Made by a program: the position numbers and the translations under genes. Of a stretch of 64,000 bases of DNA, positions 31,324-40,378 are shown one piece after another. Below the pieces are notes generated by a model, which saw nothing but the letters and a program-made list of their open reading frames with translations, ran no database searches and was not told the DNA's origin. The DNA is from Clostridium sp. UBA699. GTDB taxonomy: Bacteria; Bacillota; Clostridia; Clostridiales; Clostridiaceae. Positions within the stretch are counted from its first letter, which is position 1, and every line of letters starts with the position of its first letter. The stretch is from contig DBML01000032.1 in NCBI GenBank assembly GCA_002298915.1, positions 93,179 to 157,178 on the forward strand, written 5' to 3'.

Positions 31324-32341
31324 CTAAATAACTCCTCCTAAGCTGCCCGCAGGCCGCGTCGATGTCGGAGCCCATCTCTCTTCTTACTGTAGTCTCAATG
31401 CCTTTCTTTGTCAATATGCTGCAGAAAGCCGCAATATCCTCATCGTCCGGTTTCGCATATCCCTTCTCCACGACAGCGTTGACAGGAATGAGGTTGACAT
31501 GGCAAAGCATGCCCTTAAGGAGTTCCGCCAGTTCCTGAGCGTTAGCGATGCTGTCATTTTTGCCTTTGACAAGCGAATACTCGAAGGTGATCCTCCTGTT
31601 CGTCCTGTTTATGTAGTATCTGCAGGCATCGATTATCTCGGCCATTGAATACTTGTTCGCAACAGGCATCATCTGCCGCCTTATTTCATCGTTCGGCGCA
31701 TGGAGCGACACCGCAAGCGTTATCTGGTAGTTCATATCTGCAAGCTCCCTCATCCTGGGCACTATGCCGCAGGTAGATAGGGTTATGTGCCTCTGGCCAA
31801 TGTTGAGGCCGTAGTCGGCATTCACGGTATCGAGGAATCGCGTGACATTGTCGAAGTTGTCAAGCGGCTCACCGCTTCCCATCAGGACAACGTTCGATAT
31901 CCTGCCGCCTGTATCCCTCTGCGCCGCAATAATCTGACCCACTATCTCCCCCGACGTAAGGTTTCTGACCATTCCGTTAAGGGTTGATGCGCAGAAGCTG
32001 CAGCCCATCCTGCAGCCTATCTGTGTGGAGACGCATATTGAATTCCCGTGCCTGTACTTCATTACGACAGCTTCGATGACATTGCCGTCGCTGTACTTCA
32101 TGAGGAACTTCACGGTGTCGTCGGCCCTTGATTTGCGCCTCTCAACAATCTCGGGTATGCCGGTGTCAAAGCCGGCTTCAAGCTTCGCCTTCAGGCTGGC
32201 CGGTATGTTCTTCATCTCGCCGAAGCTTAAGCATCCCTTGTACAGCCATTCGAACACCTGCTTTGCCCTGAACTCCGTCTCACCGTTATCCTTCATCCAT
32301 TTTTTCAATTCTATTAGATTTAAATCCAAAATGTTTTTCAA
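31304..32341 (-). CDS. rlmN: 23S rRNA / tRNA adenine-C2 methyltransferase RlmN
   Basis: Radical SAM enzyme that makes m2A2503 in 23S rRNA and m2A37 in some tRNAs. It has 345 residues with CX3CX2C in IGCRMGCSFCAST (about 112-124), GSGEPLDNFDNV, and the methyl-carrying Cys in the C-terminal AACGQLRRSY. It lies between rsmB and prpC as usual in Firmicutes. Confidence 0.96.
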   Translation of the reverse strand: MKNILDLNLIELKKWMKDNGETEFRAKQVFEWLYKGCLSFGEMKNIPASLKAKLEAGFDTGIPEIVERRKSRADDTVKFLMKYSDGNVIEAVVMKYRHGNSICVSTQIGCRMGCSFCASTLNGMVRNLTSGEIVGQIIAAQRDTGGRISNVVLMGSGEPLDNFDNVTRFLDTVNADYGLNIGQRHITLSTCGIVPRMRELADMNYQITLAVSLHAPNDEIRRQMMPVANKYSMAEIIDACRYYINRTNRRITFEYSLVKGKNDSIANAQELAELLKGMLCHVNLIPVNAVVEKGYAKPDDEDIAAFCSILTKKGIETTVRREMGSDIDAACGQLRRSYLDERRGE

Positions 32342-32352
32342 TCAATCACCTT

Positions 32353-33678
32353 CTAGCGTTTCCTCATCTTGGCTATAAAAAATCCGTCCATATTTTCATT
32401 CGGAAGGATGGTTACGTACCCCTCTTCATGGTATATCACGTTGTCGAATTTGCCAAAGAACAGCGGCTCAAGGCAAAACTGTGGATTCTTTTTGAGGAAC
32501 CATTTTATGTTCTCTTCGTTTTCTTCCTTGTTGAGGGTGCAGGTTGAGTATATCAGCTTCCCTCCTGCCTTCGTGTACTTGGAAGCGTTCAGCATGATCT
32601 TTCTCTGTATGTCTACCAGGTTGGTAGTCCCCTCAATATCCTTCGTCCATTTTATCTCAGGCTTCTTCCTGATAATCCCTATACCTGAGCAAGGGACGTC
32701 GATTAACACCCTGTCCCCCTGTGCTGCCAGCTTCTCAGTGTACTTAGAGGCGTCCAGCTTTGAGCACACTACATTCTTTATGCCCAGCCTGCTGATGTTC
32801 TGCTCAATCAGCTTGAGCTTGCTTTCATGCACATCGAAAGCGAGCACGCTGCCTGTGTTGTTCATAATCTCAGCGATATGGCAGGTCTTGCCTCCGGGAG
32901 CGCTGCAGAGGTCCAGAACCTTCATGTTGTCGTGAAGGTCCATCGCCGGTGCAACAAGCATAGCGCTTTCATCCTGGACAGAAATCAGCCCCTGGGAAAA
33001 GAGAGGATTATCCTCTACGCTTCTGCCGCGGTTTATTACTATGGCTTCAGGGCATACCTGGCCTTCGCTCACATCATACCCGCAAGCTTTAAGCGACTCC
33101 ATCGCTTCCTCGCAGGATGTCTTCAGGTTGTTTACCCTGACGGTTACTGCGGGACGCATATTAAGCCCGTTCAGGATCTTTTCAACCTCAGCCGGGCTGT
33201 ACTGTGTGATGAACATTCTGACAAGCCATTCAGGGAAGGAGTAGTTGAAGCACAGCTTTTGCACTTCACTGCCCTCATCGCACCTGGATATTTCGGGGTT
33301 CCTCAGGTAGTTTCTGAGCACTCCGTTGACCAGCCTTGAAGAGCCTTTCGATTTCCTCTTTGCAAGCTCGACTCCTTCGTTTACCACAGCAAACTTAGGA
33401 ATCTTGTCCAGATACCTGAGCTGGTAAACCGATATCCTGAGGATGTTCAGCACCTCGTCGTCTATCTTTTTGAGACCGTTCTTGAGCAAACGGCTCAGTA
33501 TCGCATCTATCGTGTATTTATATTTAAGCGTTCCGTACACTATCTCCGTGACCAGAGCCTTATCCTTCGGATCAAGTCCGGACTGGTCAAGGGCTCTGCC
33601 CAGGGCTATGTTCGAATATGCTTTTTTCCTGAGCACCTGTCCCAGCACATCTACCGCCGTCTTCCTCGCTGAATCCAT
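32353..33678 (-). CDS. rsmB: 16S rRNA (cytosine967-C5)-methyltransferase RsmB
   Basis: Makes m5C967 in 16S rRNA. It has 441 residues: N-terminal NusB-like domain (about 1-135) and C-terminal SAM-dependent domain with VLDLCSAPGGKTCHIAE (about 250-266), DVPCSGIGIIRKKPEIKW and the catalytic Cys in YSTCTLNKEENE. The ATG at 33678 is chosen over one at 33687 that touches the GGCGGG site. It begins one base past the upstream peptidase stop. Confidence 0.94.
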   Translation of the reverse strand: MDSARKTAVDVLGQVLRKKAYSNIALGRALDQSGLDPKDKALVTEIVYGTLKYKYTIDAILSRLLKNGLKKIDDEVLNILRISVYQLRYLDKIPKFAVVNEGVELAKRKSKGSSRLVNGVLRNYLRNPEISRCDEGSEVQKLCFNYSFPEWLVRMFITQYSPAEVEKILNGLNMRPAVTVRVNNLKTSCEEAMESLKACGYDVSEGQVCPEAIVINRGRSVEDNPLFSQGLISVQDESAMLVAPAMDLHDNMKVLDLCSAPGGKTCHIAEIMNNTGSVLAFDVHESKLKLIEQNISRLGIKNVVCSKLDASKYTEKLAAQGDRVLIDVPCSGIGIIRKKPEIKWTKDIEGTTNLVDIQRKIMLNASKYTKAGGKLIYSTCTLNKEENEENIKWFLKKNPQFCLEPLFFGKFDNVIYHEEGYVTILPNENMDGFFIAKMRKR

Positions 33679-33679
33679 A

Positions 33680-34363
33680 CTAATCATCCCGCCTGTTGCT
33701 AAGTATTATAAGTCTCGCCAGCTGGGCTATGGCCATAAGAGCTGCTGCGATATATGTCAGGGCAGCTGCATCAAGTACACGCTTGGCTCCCTGAAGCTCC
33801 TCATCGTAAAGGATGCCTCTCGATCCGAGGAGCGCCAATGCCCTTTTCGATGCGTTCAGCTCGACAGGTAGTGTTACAAGCTGGAAAATAACGACTGTCA
33901 TGAACAGAAGGATACCTATCCTGATAAGGCTGGTTATGCCGAAAATGAATCCTGCAAAAAACAGAACCCATGAAAGGTTGGAACCGAAGTTAACTACCGG
34001 AACAATCGAATTCCTTATCATGAGAGGCGAGTACCTCTCCTTGTGCTGGATTGCGTGCCCCGTTTCATGAGCCGCTACTCCAAGGGATGCAACTGAAGAG
34101 CTGTAGAATACATCGTTGGAAAGCCTCATAACCCTGTTGACCGGATCGTAGTGGTCCGTCAGCCTTCCCTGCACAAGCTCCACAGGCACGTCGCTTAGCC
34201 CGCTGCTGTCAAGGAGCATCCTTGCAACGTCAGAACCCGTATATCCCTTCATGCTCCTTACCTGGGAATACTGGTCGAAGGTTGAGCTGATTTTATATTG
34301 CGCCCAGGCAGCTATTATAAGAGCCGGTATAAGTATCAGCATGCTGCTGTCGAAATAAAACAT
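33680..34363 (-). CDS. Membrane zinc metallopeptidase (YugP family)
   Basis: 227-residue integral membrane protein with HEXXH in VAAHETGHAIQHKE (about 108-121), an N-terminal membrane segment and further hydrophobic segments (about 140-175 and 200-220). It matches the neutral zinc metallopeptidase family PF04298, whose substrates are unknown. It is encoded between fmt and rsmB, a placement seen in many Clostridia. Confidence 0.9.
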   Translation of the reverse strand: MFYFDSSMLILIPALIIAAWAQYKISSTFDQYSQVRSMKGYTGSDVARMLLDSSGLSDVPVELVQGRLTDHYDPVNRVMRLSNDVFYSSSVASLGVAAHETGHAIQHKERYSPLMIRNSIVPVVNFGSNLSWVLFFAGFIFGITSLIRIGILLFMTVVIFQLVTLPVELNASKRALALLGSRGILYDEELQGAKRVLDAAALTYIAAALMAIAQLARLIILSNRRDD

Positions 34364-34378
34364 TTTTGATTCCCTCCT

Positions 34379-35308
34379 TTAAAAGAGCACCTCGTCTTTA
34401 TCAATCTTGTGTCCCTTTATGTATTCGCTTACTAAAAGCGGTTTCCCTCCCGGGAACTGCACCTTCTTAACCAGGAGCTCCCCTTCGCCGCAGGAAACCC
34501 TGATACCTTCCTTTGAGACATCAGTGATTGTACCGGGCAACGCAGCCGATTTCGTTCCAAGGACTTCCGTGTCATAAATCTTCATCGTGTCGCCCTTGTA
34601 GTGCGTGTATGCTACCGGCCAGGGATTGAGCCCCCTGACTAGGTTGTGGATTTCTTGATTTGATTTGCTCCAGTCGACTGCCGCCATCTCCTTGTTGAGC
34701 ATGGACGCGTAGAAGCCGTCCCAGTTTTCCTGCTTCTTTGGGATTATCCTGCCGGCAGCAATGCCTTTCAGTGTTTCTGCCAGAAGCGCTGCGCCGTCTG
34801 CCATCAGTATGTCGTGGAGTTCTCCCGCCGTCATGTTTTCATCTATGCTGACTTCCGATTTCAGGAGCATGTCTCCGGTGTCAAGCCCTATGTCCATAAG
34901 CATCGTCGTGTTGCCAGAGACCTTCTCGCCCCTTATTATGGCCCAGTTTATCGGGGCAGCTCCCCTGTACTTTGGCAGGAGCGATGCGTGCAGGTTGATG
35001 CATCCGTATTCCGGTATTTCCAGAACTTCCTTTGAAAGTATCTGGCCGTAGGCAACAACAACTATGAAATCCGGAGCCATATCCTTAAGCAGCTTGATAA
35101 GCTCCTCATCCTTTTTGAGGCTGGCTGGCTGGTAAACGGGTATCCCCAGCTTTAGGGCCGCCTCCTTAACCTCAGACATCGCGAGCTTTTTCCCTCTTCC
35201 CTTGGGCTTGTCCGGCTGTGTGAACACCGCTGCAACCTCGAATTCCTCTGCGAGCTTTTCAAGAGACGGAACCGCGAATTCAGGCGTGCCCATGAATACT
35301 ATCTTCAT
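34379..35308 (-). CDS. fmt: Methionyl-tRNA formyltransferase
   Basis: Formylates initiator Met-tRNA using 10-formyl-THF. It has 309 residues: MKIVFMGTPEFAVPSLEKL at the N-terminus, catalytic region NLHASLLPKYRGAAPINWAI (about 105-124) with the Asn/His pair, and DIGLDTGDML, then a C-terminal OB-like tRNA-binding domain. It overlaps the def stop by one base. Confidence 0.97.
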   Translation of the reverse strand: MKIVFMGTPEFAVPSLEKLAEEFEVAAVFTQPDKPKGRGKKLAMSEVKEAALKLGIPVYQPASLKKDEELIKLLKDMAPDFIVVVAYGQILSKEVLEIPEYGCINLHASLLPKYRGAAPINWAIIRGEKVSGNTTMLMDIGLDTGDMLLKSEVSIDENMTAGELHDILMADGAALLAETLKGIAAGRIIPKKQENWDGFYASMLNKEMAAVDWSKSNQEIHNLVRGLNPWPVAYTHYKGDTMKIYDTEVLGTKSAALPGTITDVSKEGIRVSCGEGELLVKKVQFPGGKPLLVSEYIKGHKIDKDEVLF

Positions 35309-35763
35309 TATTCTTCTTCCTCCTCGGGAAGCACCTTGTCTATGAACAGTATGCCGTTGAGGTGGTCTATCTCATGGCAGAGGGCCCTGGCCAAAAGTCC
35401 GCTGCCCGCAATCTCAATTTTTTCGCCTTTTTCGTTTAAGGCTGTTACCTTCACCTTTTCAGGCCTGTTGACACTGCCCTGTTCTCCAGGCACGCTGAGG
35501 CAGCCTTCGTAGTCAACCACATCGCCCACGGCTTCGATTATCTCAGGATTAACCAGCTTCATCGGGCCTTCCCCTACATCTATCACCACAAGCCTCTTAA
35601 GAATGCCCACCTGTGGTGCGGCAAGGCCTACGCCGTCTGCGGCATACATTGTCTCGAGCATGTCGTCCAGGAGCGTCAGCTCCCTTTCCTTTATCTCAAC
35701 AACTTCTCTGCATTTTTTTCTGAGAATCTCATCGCCATTTATTCTAATTGTTCTTAATGCCAT
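35308..35763 (-). CDS. def: Peptide deformylase
   Basis: Removes the N-formyl group from nascent proteins. It has 151 residues with the three motifs DGVGLAAPQVG (GXGXAAXQ, about 44-54), EGCLSVPG (metal Cys) and HEIDHLNG (HEXXH). It partners fmt directly downstream. Confidence 0.97.
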   Translation of the reverse strand: MALRTIRINGDEILRKKCREVVEIKERELTLLDDMLETMYAADGVGLAAPQVGILKRLVVIDVGEGPMKLVNPEIIEAVGDVVDYEGCLSVPGEQGSVNRPEKVKVTALNEKGEKIEIAGSGLLARALCHEIDHLNGILFIDKVLPEEEEE

Positions 35764-35787
35764 CTTCTACCTCCAAATGTAATTGAT

Positions 35788-37983
35788 TTAAAGCAGACTT
35801 GCAGGATTTATGTCCATGCTTATCCTTATACTATTATAAACGTCTTTAGTCAAATCATAAATAGTTTTTCTGATATAATCGGCAAATTCTGGTTCTATCC
35901 TGCCCTTCAGAACAAGCTGCCACCTGTAGGAGTCCTTTATTTTAGAAATCATGCAGGGACTCGGGCCTAACAAATCAATTCTATCATAGTCAGCTGCCAT
36001 ATTCTTTAAGATAATACCAACATTTTGTATACTTTTTATTAATAATTCCTCGTTCTCGCTGCTCATGTTTATGCTCATGATATCGGCAAAAGGAGGGTAT
36101 TCCATATGGCGCCTTATCTCGATCTCTTCCTTGAAAAAGCCCTCATAATCGCCTTTGACGGCATGCTTTATGCTGCTGTTCTCGGGGTTGTAGGTCTGCA
36201 CGATTACCTTGCCGCTTTTTCTGCCCCTGCCCGCCCTGCCTGAAACCTGGGTTATGAGCTGGAAGGTCCTCTCGTTCGACCTGAAATCAGGCAGGTTCAG
36301 GGAAAGGTCAGCCGCGATTATCCCGACCAATGTGACTCCCTTGAAGTCCAGGCCTTTTGCAACCATCTGGGTGCCGATCAGTATGTCGGCCTCGTGGTTC
36401 TTGAATCTCGTATATATGCTTTCGTGGGAATCCTTTTTCCTGGTTGTGTCGAAGTCCATCCTGAGTATCTTCGCTCCCGGAAAATGCCTCCTTGCTTCGG
36501 ACTCCAGCCTCTCAGTCCCGATCCCGAAATACTTGATATACTTGCTGCCGCAGCTAGGACAAAGCTTGTCCAGCTTTCGGCTTTTTCCGCAGTAATGGCA
36601 GGTTAGCAGACCGCTTTCATGATGGTATGTCAAGGATATGTCGCAGCTGTCGCAGGTGTAAACATAGCCGCAGCTGCGGCAGGATACGAAAGTGGAGAAG
36701 CCCCTTCTGTTGAGGAAGAGGATGACCTGCTCCCGTCTGGCCAGGCACTCCTCTATGCCTTCGCTGAGCTCCTGGCTGAAAATAGACCTGTTATTCTTTT
36801 TCAGTTCCTCTCTCATGTCGACAACCTCAACATCCGGCATTTTTGCGCCGTCCGCTCTCTCCTTAAGCGTATAAAGCTCAATCTCGCCCTGCACCGCCCT
36901 GTAGTAGGTCTCGAGCGCCGGAGTCGCGGATCCTAGCACAACCTTGCACCCCGTCAAGCCGCTTTTCATACGGGCCACCTCGCGGGCATGATATTTCGGA
37001 TCGCTGTCAGATTTGTAACTTGCCTCGTGCTCCTCGTCAATTATTATCATCCCCAGGTCGGAGAACGGCAGGAAGAGCGCCGACCTTGCACCGATGGCAA
37101 CCCTGACCTTCCCTTCCTTCACCCTGAACCATTCGTCGAACCTCTCTCCCTGCGACAGCCTGCTGTGAAAAACGCTTATGCCGCTGCCGAACCTTCCCTT
37201 GAAACGTTCAACCATCTGAGGCGTCAGGGATATTTCGGGAACAAGGATTATGGAATCCCTGCCTTTGCTTATCATCTCTGAAACCAGGTGCATGTATATC
37301 TCGGTCTTCCCGCTCCCCGTGACGCCGTGTATCAGGAACTCGGTGCCCTCTGATCCCAGTATGCCATCGACCACAACCTTCTGCTGTCTGTTTAGCTCCA
37401 GCCTTGAATAGCTCTCATACTCTCGTTTGCTGTAGCGGCTGACCGTACCTTCCCTCTGAAGCAGAAACCCATTTTTTATCATGCTCGTAACGGAAGACAG
37501 CGACAGTCCGAACTCCTCCGAAAGCCTGTTCTTGTTGTACTTTCCGTTGTTAGCTTCCACCAGCGACCATATTCCCCTGTAGGGCTCCCGGTCGTATCTT
37601 CCTGCAAGCGCCTCTCCCGTGAAGACATAGTTCTCCTTCCTGGTCCTTATGCCCTTTGTTATGCCGCTCGGGATTAGCACCTTTATGCACTCCAGGTACG
37701 TGCAGAGATACTTCTCCCTCATCCATTCTATGAGTGTAAGGTCCTTCTCAGTAAATAGAGGGATCTCGTCGCAGAGGCCGGAGATTTCCTTGACCTCCCC
37801 CTGCACAGAGTCAATCAGCGATACGACGAACCCTTCGGTCCTCCTGTTCCCTTTTCCGAACGGTACCAGGACGCGGCTGCCCACCTTCAACTCGTTGCTT
37901 AATGCATCAGGGATCGCATACGTGAAAGCCCTGTCCAGTGCTGAAGAACTGCTGTTAATTATTACACCCGCATACGTAAACAC
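35788..37983 (-). CDS. priA: Primosomal helicase PriA
   Basis: Replication-restart helicase that loads DnaB-type helicase at forks. It has 731 residues: N-terminal 3'-DNA-binding domain, Walker A GVTGSGKTEIYMHL (about 220-233), DEEH box, zinc-binding region with eight Cys (CRSC, CDSC, CHYC, CPSC; about 435-480), then helicase C domain ending QVSGRAGRG. GTG start at 37983 after AAAGAGGTG. First gene of the long unit running to thiN. Confidence 0.97.
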   Translation of the reverse strand: MFTYAGVIINSSSSALDRAFTYAIPDALSNELKVGSRVLVPFGKGNRRTEGFVVSLIDSVQGEVKEISGLCDEIPLFTEKDLTLIEWMREKYLCTYLECIKVLIPSGITKGIRTRKENYVFTGEALAGRYDREPYRGIWSLVEANNGKYNKNRLSEEFGLSLSSVTSMIKNGFLLQREGTVSRYSKREYESYSRLELNRQQKVVVDGILGSEGTEFLIHGVTGSGKTEIYMHLVSEMISKGRDSIILVPEISLTPQMVERFKGRFGSGISVFHSRLSQGERFDEWFRVKEGKVRVAIGARSALFLPFSDLGMIIIDEEHEASYKSDSDPKYHAREVARMKSGLTGCKVVLGSATPALETYYRAVQGEIELYTLKERADGAKMPDVEVVDMREELKKNNRSIFSQELSEGIEECLARREQVILFLNRRGFSTFVSCRSCGYVYTCDSCDISLTYHHESGLLTCHYCGKSRKLDKLCPSCGSKYIKYFGIGTERLESEARRHFPGAKILRMDFDTTRKKDSHESIYTRFKNHEADILIGTQMVAKGLDFKGVTLVGIIAADLSLNLPDFRSNERTFQLITQVSGRAGRGRKSGKVIVQTYNPENSSIKHAVKGDYEGFFKEEIEIRRHMEYPPFADIMSINMSSENEELLIKSIQNVGIILKNMAADYDRIDLLGPSPCMISKIKDSYRWQLVLKGRIEPEFADYIRKTIYDLTKDVYNSIRISMDINPASLL

Positions 37984-38018
37984 GGTTTCACCTCTTTCCC
38001 CAAAATTTCATCTAATAA

Positions 38019-38051
38019 AAGATTCCCCTGCAGTCTGTGCAAGGGAGTCTT
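38019..38051 (-). terminator. Terminator after coaBC
   Basis: Minus strand: AAGACTCCCTTGCA / TGCAGGGGAATCTT stem with one G-U and one mismatch, 5-base loop, then a TCTTTTATT tail, 13 bases past the coaBC stop. Confidence 0.65.
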
Positions 38052-38063
38052 CAAAATCGCTCA

Positions 38064-39251
38064 TTATTCCTTATTTTTCATTATCACATTGAAAAGCTCT
38101 CTGGCAACTTTTCTTTTGGCCATGCTTTCCAGGTGAATAGGCTCCCCGTCTCGCCTCAGTATTGTCACCTTGTTGTCATCGGTAGCGAACCCGGTCTTTG
38201 TTATGTCGTTTGCGACGATGTAGTCCAGGTTCTTCTTTTCCAGTTTGCCTTGCGCGTTTTCTAGAAGATCATGGCTTTCAGCTGCGAAGCCCACCAGGAT
38301 CTGATGGGTCTTCAGCTCCCCGAGCCTCTTGAGCACGTCGAAATCCTTGACAAACTCTATTGAAAGCTCCGAAGAAGCCTTTTTGATCTTGGCGTCTGAA
38401 TATGTCTTTGGTTTGTAATCTGCCACCGCTGCGGCCTTTATCACTATGTCAGCCTCTTCGAACCTGCTGGTTACCGCGTTGTACATGTCTTCCGTGGTCT
38501 TTACTTTCACCAGCTCCACGCCGTAAGGGGGTTCCAGATGCGAAGGACCGCTGACCAGCACAACCTCGGCTCCCCTGTAGGCTGCTTCTTCGGCGATGGC
38601 GTAGCCCATCTTACCCGAGGATCTGTTCGTGATGTACCTGACCGGGTCGATAGGTGCTATGGTAGGCCCAGCCGTCACCAGCACTTTCTTGCCCTTGAGG
38701 TCCTTGATGTCGTAAAGCTCCCTCATTACGCTGTCGCATATAGCCTCCGTGTCTGCAAGCTTCCCGATTCCCGTGTCTCCGCAGGCAAGCCTTCCCTCGG
38801 CAGGCTCTATGAACTTGTAGCCGTGGGCCTTTAGCCTTTCAATGTTTTCCTGGAGGATGCTGTTGGTGTACATCCCGGTGTTCATTGCGGGAGCAACAAG
38901 TACGGTTGCTTTCGTGGCCATAACAGTCGTCGTAAGAAGGTCGTCTGCAATGCCGCTCGAGACCTTCCCTATGAAATTGGCCGTAGCAGGAACGATAAGC
39001 ATGACGTCTGCTTTCTGTGCAAGGGATATGTGCTGAATCTCCCAAGCTCTGGGTTCGACAAACATGTCTGTGCTCACCAGGTTCTGGCTCATGGTCTGGA
39101 AGCTCAAAGGGCTTACAAACTCAGCAGCAGCTTCCGTCATTATGACGTGTATGTTCACATCTTTTTTCTTCAACATGCTTATAATTTCAAGAGCCTTGTA
39201 TACAGCTATCCCGCCGCATACGCCTATGACCGCTGTTTTCCTGCTGTCCAT
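38064..39251 (-). CDS. coaBC: Bifunctional phosphopantothenoylcysteine decarboxylase / phosphopantothenate-cysteine ligase
   Basis: Two consecutive CoA-synthesis steps in one protein. It has 395 residues: N-terminal FMN-dependent CoaC (GVCGGIAVYKALE, active His region near 75, PAMNTGMY near 125-132) and C-terminal CTP-dependent CoaB (VTAGPTIAPIDPVRYITNRSSG, about 190-211, given here in parts). The remA-gmk-rpoZ-coaBC-priA order is conserved in Firmicutes. Confidence 0.96.
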   Translation of the reverse strand: MDSRKTAVIGVCGGIAVYKALEIISMLKKKDVNIHVIMTEAAAEFVSPLSFQTMSQNLVSTDMFVEPRAWEIQHISLAQKADVMLIVPATANFIGKVSSGIADDLLTTTVMATKATVLVAPAMNTGMYTNSILQENIERLKAHGYKFIEPAEGRLACGDTGIGKLADTEAICDSVMRELYDIKDLKGKKVLVTAGPTIAPIDPVRYITNRSSGKMGYAIAEEAAYRGAEVVLVSGPSHLEPPYGVELVKVKTTEDMYNAVTSRFEEADIVIKAAAVADYKPKTYSDAKIKKASSELSIEFVKDFDVLKRLGELKTHQILVGFAAESHDLLENAQGKLEKKNLDYIVANDITKTGFATDDNKVTILRRDGEPIHLESMAKRKVARELFNVIMKNKE

Positions 39252-39252
39252 T

Positions 39253-39471
39253 TTATTTTATACCTTCTTTTATAGTTTCGTATGTCACCAAGCCTTCGTT
39301 GATCTCGTTTATCGCAATTGTTACAGGCTTGTTCGAGTCGATGCATATCAAAGGCTCCTGACCTTCGATTAGCTGTCTTGCCCTTTTAGCTGTCATTGTA
39401 ACCAGTGTGTATCTGCTGTTGACTTTTTCAAGCAGATCAACGATTGATGGATTGATCATTGAGTTGTTCAT
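39253..39471 (-). CDS. rpoZ: RNA polymerase omega subunit
   Basis: 72-residue omega chaperone of the beta' subunit with MINPSIVDLLEKVNSRYTLV and TMTAKRARQLIEG. It overlaps the gmk 3' end by 35 bases. The ATG at 39471 has AGGAGG nine bases upstream and is preferred over the internal ATG four codons later. Confidence 0.94.
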   Translation of the reverse strand: MNNSMINPSIVDLLEKVNSRYTLVTMTAKRARQLIEGQEPLICIDSNKPVTIAINEINEGLVTYETIKEGIK

Positions 39472-40081
39472 ATATTCCTGCCTCCTCTGAGTCTAAAATC
39501 TTGTCTTTCAGCCTGTCCACCCTGCACTTTTCGGCAGTCAGTATGGCTTTTATCTTGTCGACCGCTTCTGCAACGGTGTCGTTGACAACTGCATAATTGT
39601 ATTTCGATATATAGTTAATTTCCTGATAAGCGGATTTGAACCTTCTCATCAGGGATTCCTCTGTCTCTGTTCCCCTGTTTATTATCCTTTTCCTGAGCTC
39701 CTCCATGGAAGGAGGGAGGATGAAGATGAACACGCCCTCGGGATACTGTTGCTTGACCTTTAGAGCGCCCTGGATGTCAATCTCGAGGAGCACGTCCTTT
39801 CCGCTGTATATAGCTTCAAGAGCCTTCCACTTGGGAGTGCCGTAGTAGTTACCGTATACCTCGGCGTATTCAAAGAAATCGTCGTTCTCGATTTTCTTAA
39901 GAAATTCCTGCTTGTCCAAAAAATAGTAATTCACCCCGTCGACTTCGCCGGCTCTCGGCTCCCTCGTCGTGGCAGAAACGGAAATCCAGAGGTCATGGTC
40001 CTCGGACAGCGCTTTGCAGATTGTGCCTTTGCCTGTGCCTGACGGACCCGAAATAACTATAAGAAGTCCGTTGCTAGCCAT
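39437..40081 (-). CDS. gmk: Guanylate kinase
   Basis: Phosphorylates GMP to GDP. It has 214 residues with P-loop ISGPSGTGKGTICKAL (about 9-24), the GMP-binding TTREPRAGEVDGVNY and LEIDIQGALKVK. A C-terminal tail somewhat longer than usual overlaps rpoZ. It shares one base with the remA stop. Confidence 0.97.
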   Translation of the reverse strand: MASNGLLIVISGPSGTGKGTICKALSEDHDLWISVSATTREPRAGEVDGVNYYFLDKQEFLKKIENDDFFEYAEVYGNYYGTPKWKALEAIYSGKDVLLEIDIQGALKVKQQYPEGVFIFILPPSMEELRKRIINRGTETEESLMRRFKSAYQEINYISKYNYAVVNDTVAEAVDKIKAILTAEKCRVDRLKDKILDSEEAGIYEQLNDQSINR

Positions 40082-40362
40082 TAATTTTCACCTTCGTTGT
40101 TTATCTCTTCATTCTCTTCGTCCTTGAGTGCTAGCCTGTGCGCAACTGTTTCCGGCTGTACAGCGGACAGTATGACGTGGTCGCTGTCAGTGATGATTAC
40201 AGCTCTTGTTCTTCTTCCGTATGTAGCATCGATAAGCATTCCCCTGTCCCTTGCTTCCTGAATTATCCTCTTTATAGGAGCTGATTCAGGGCTTACTATG
40301 GCTACCAGCCTGTTTGCAGAAACGATGTTTCCGAAGCCTATGTTTATCAATTTTATTCCCAT
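40081..40362 (-). CDS. remA: RemA-family regulatory protein (DUF370)
   Basis: 93 residues with MGIKLINIGFGNIVSANRLV and DATYGRRTRAVIITDSDHV, the RemA core. In Bacillus RemA is a DNA-binding activator of matrix and osmoprotection operons. In Clostridia it sits here, between yicC and gmk, also in non-biofilm species, so the local role is uncertain. Confidence 0.93.
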   Translation of the reverse strand: MGIKLINIGFGNIVSANRLVAIVSPESAPIKRIIQEARDRGMLIDATYGRRTRAVIITDSDHVILSAVQPETVAHRLALKDEENEEINNEGEN

Positions 40363-40378
40363 TGTTTTCCTCCTGATT

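Noticed and set aside
34379..35763. def-fmt pair considered as a mobile or resistance-linked copy
   Set aside because: Both are standard housekeeping forms in conserved order between priA and rsmB.
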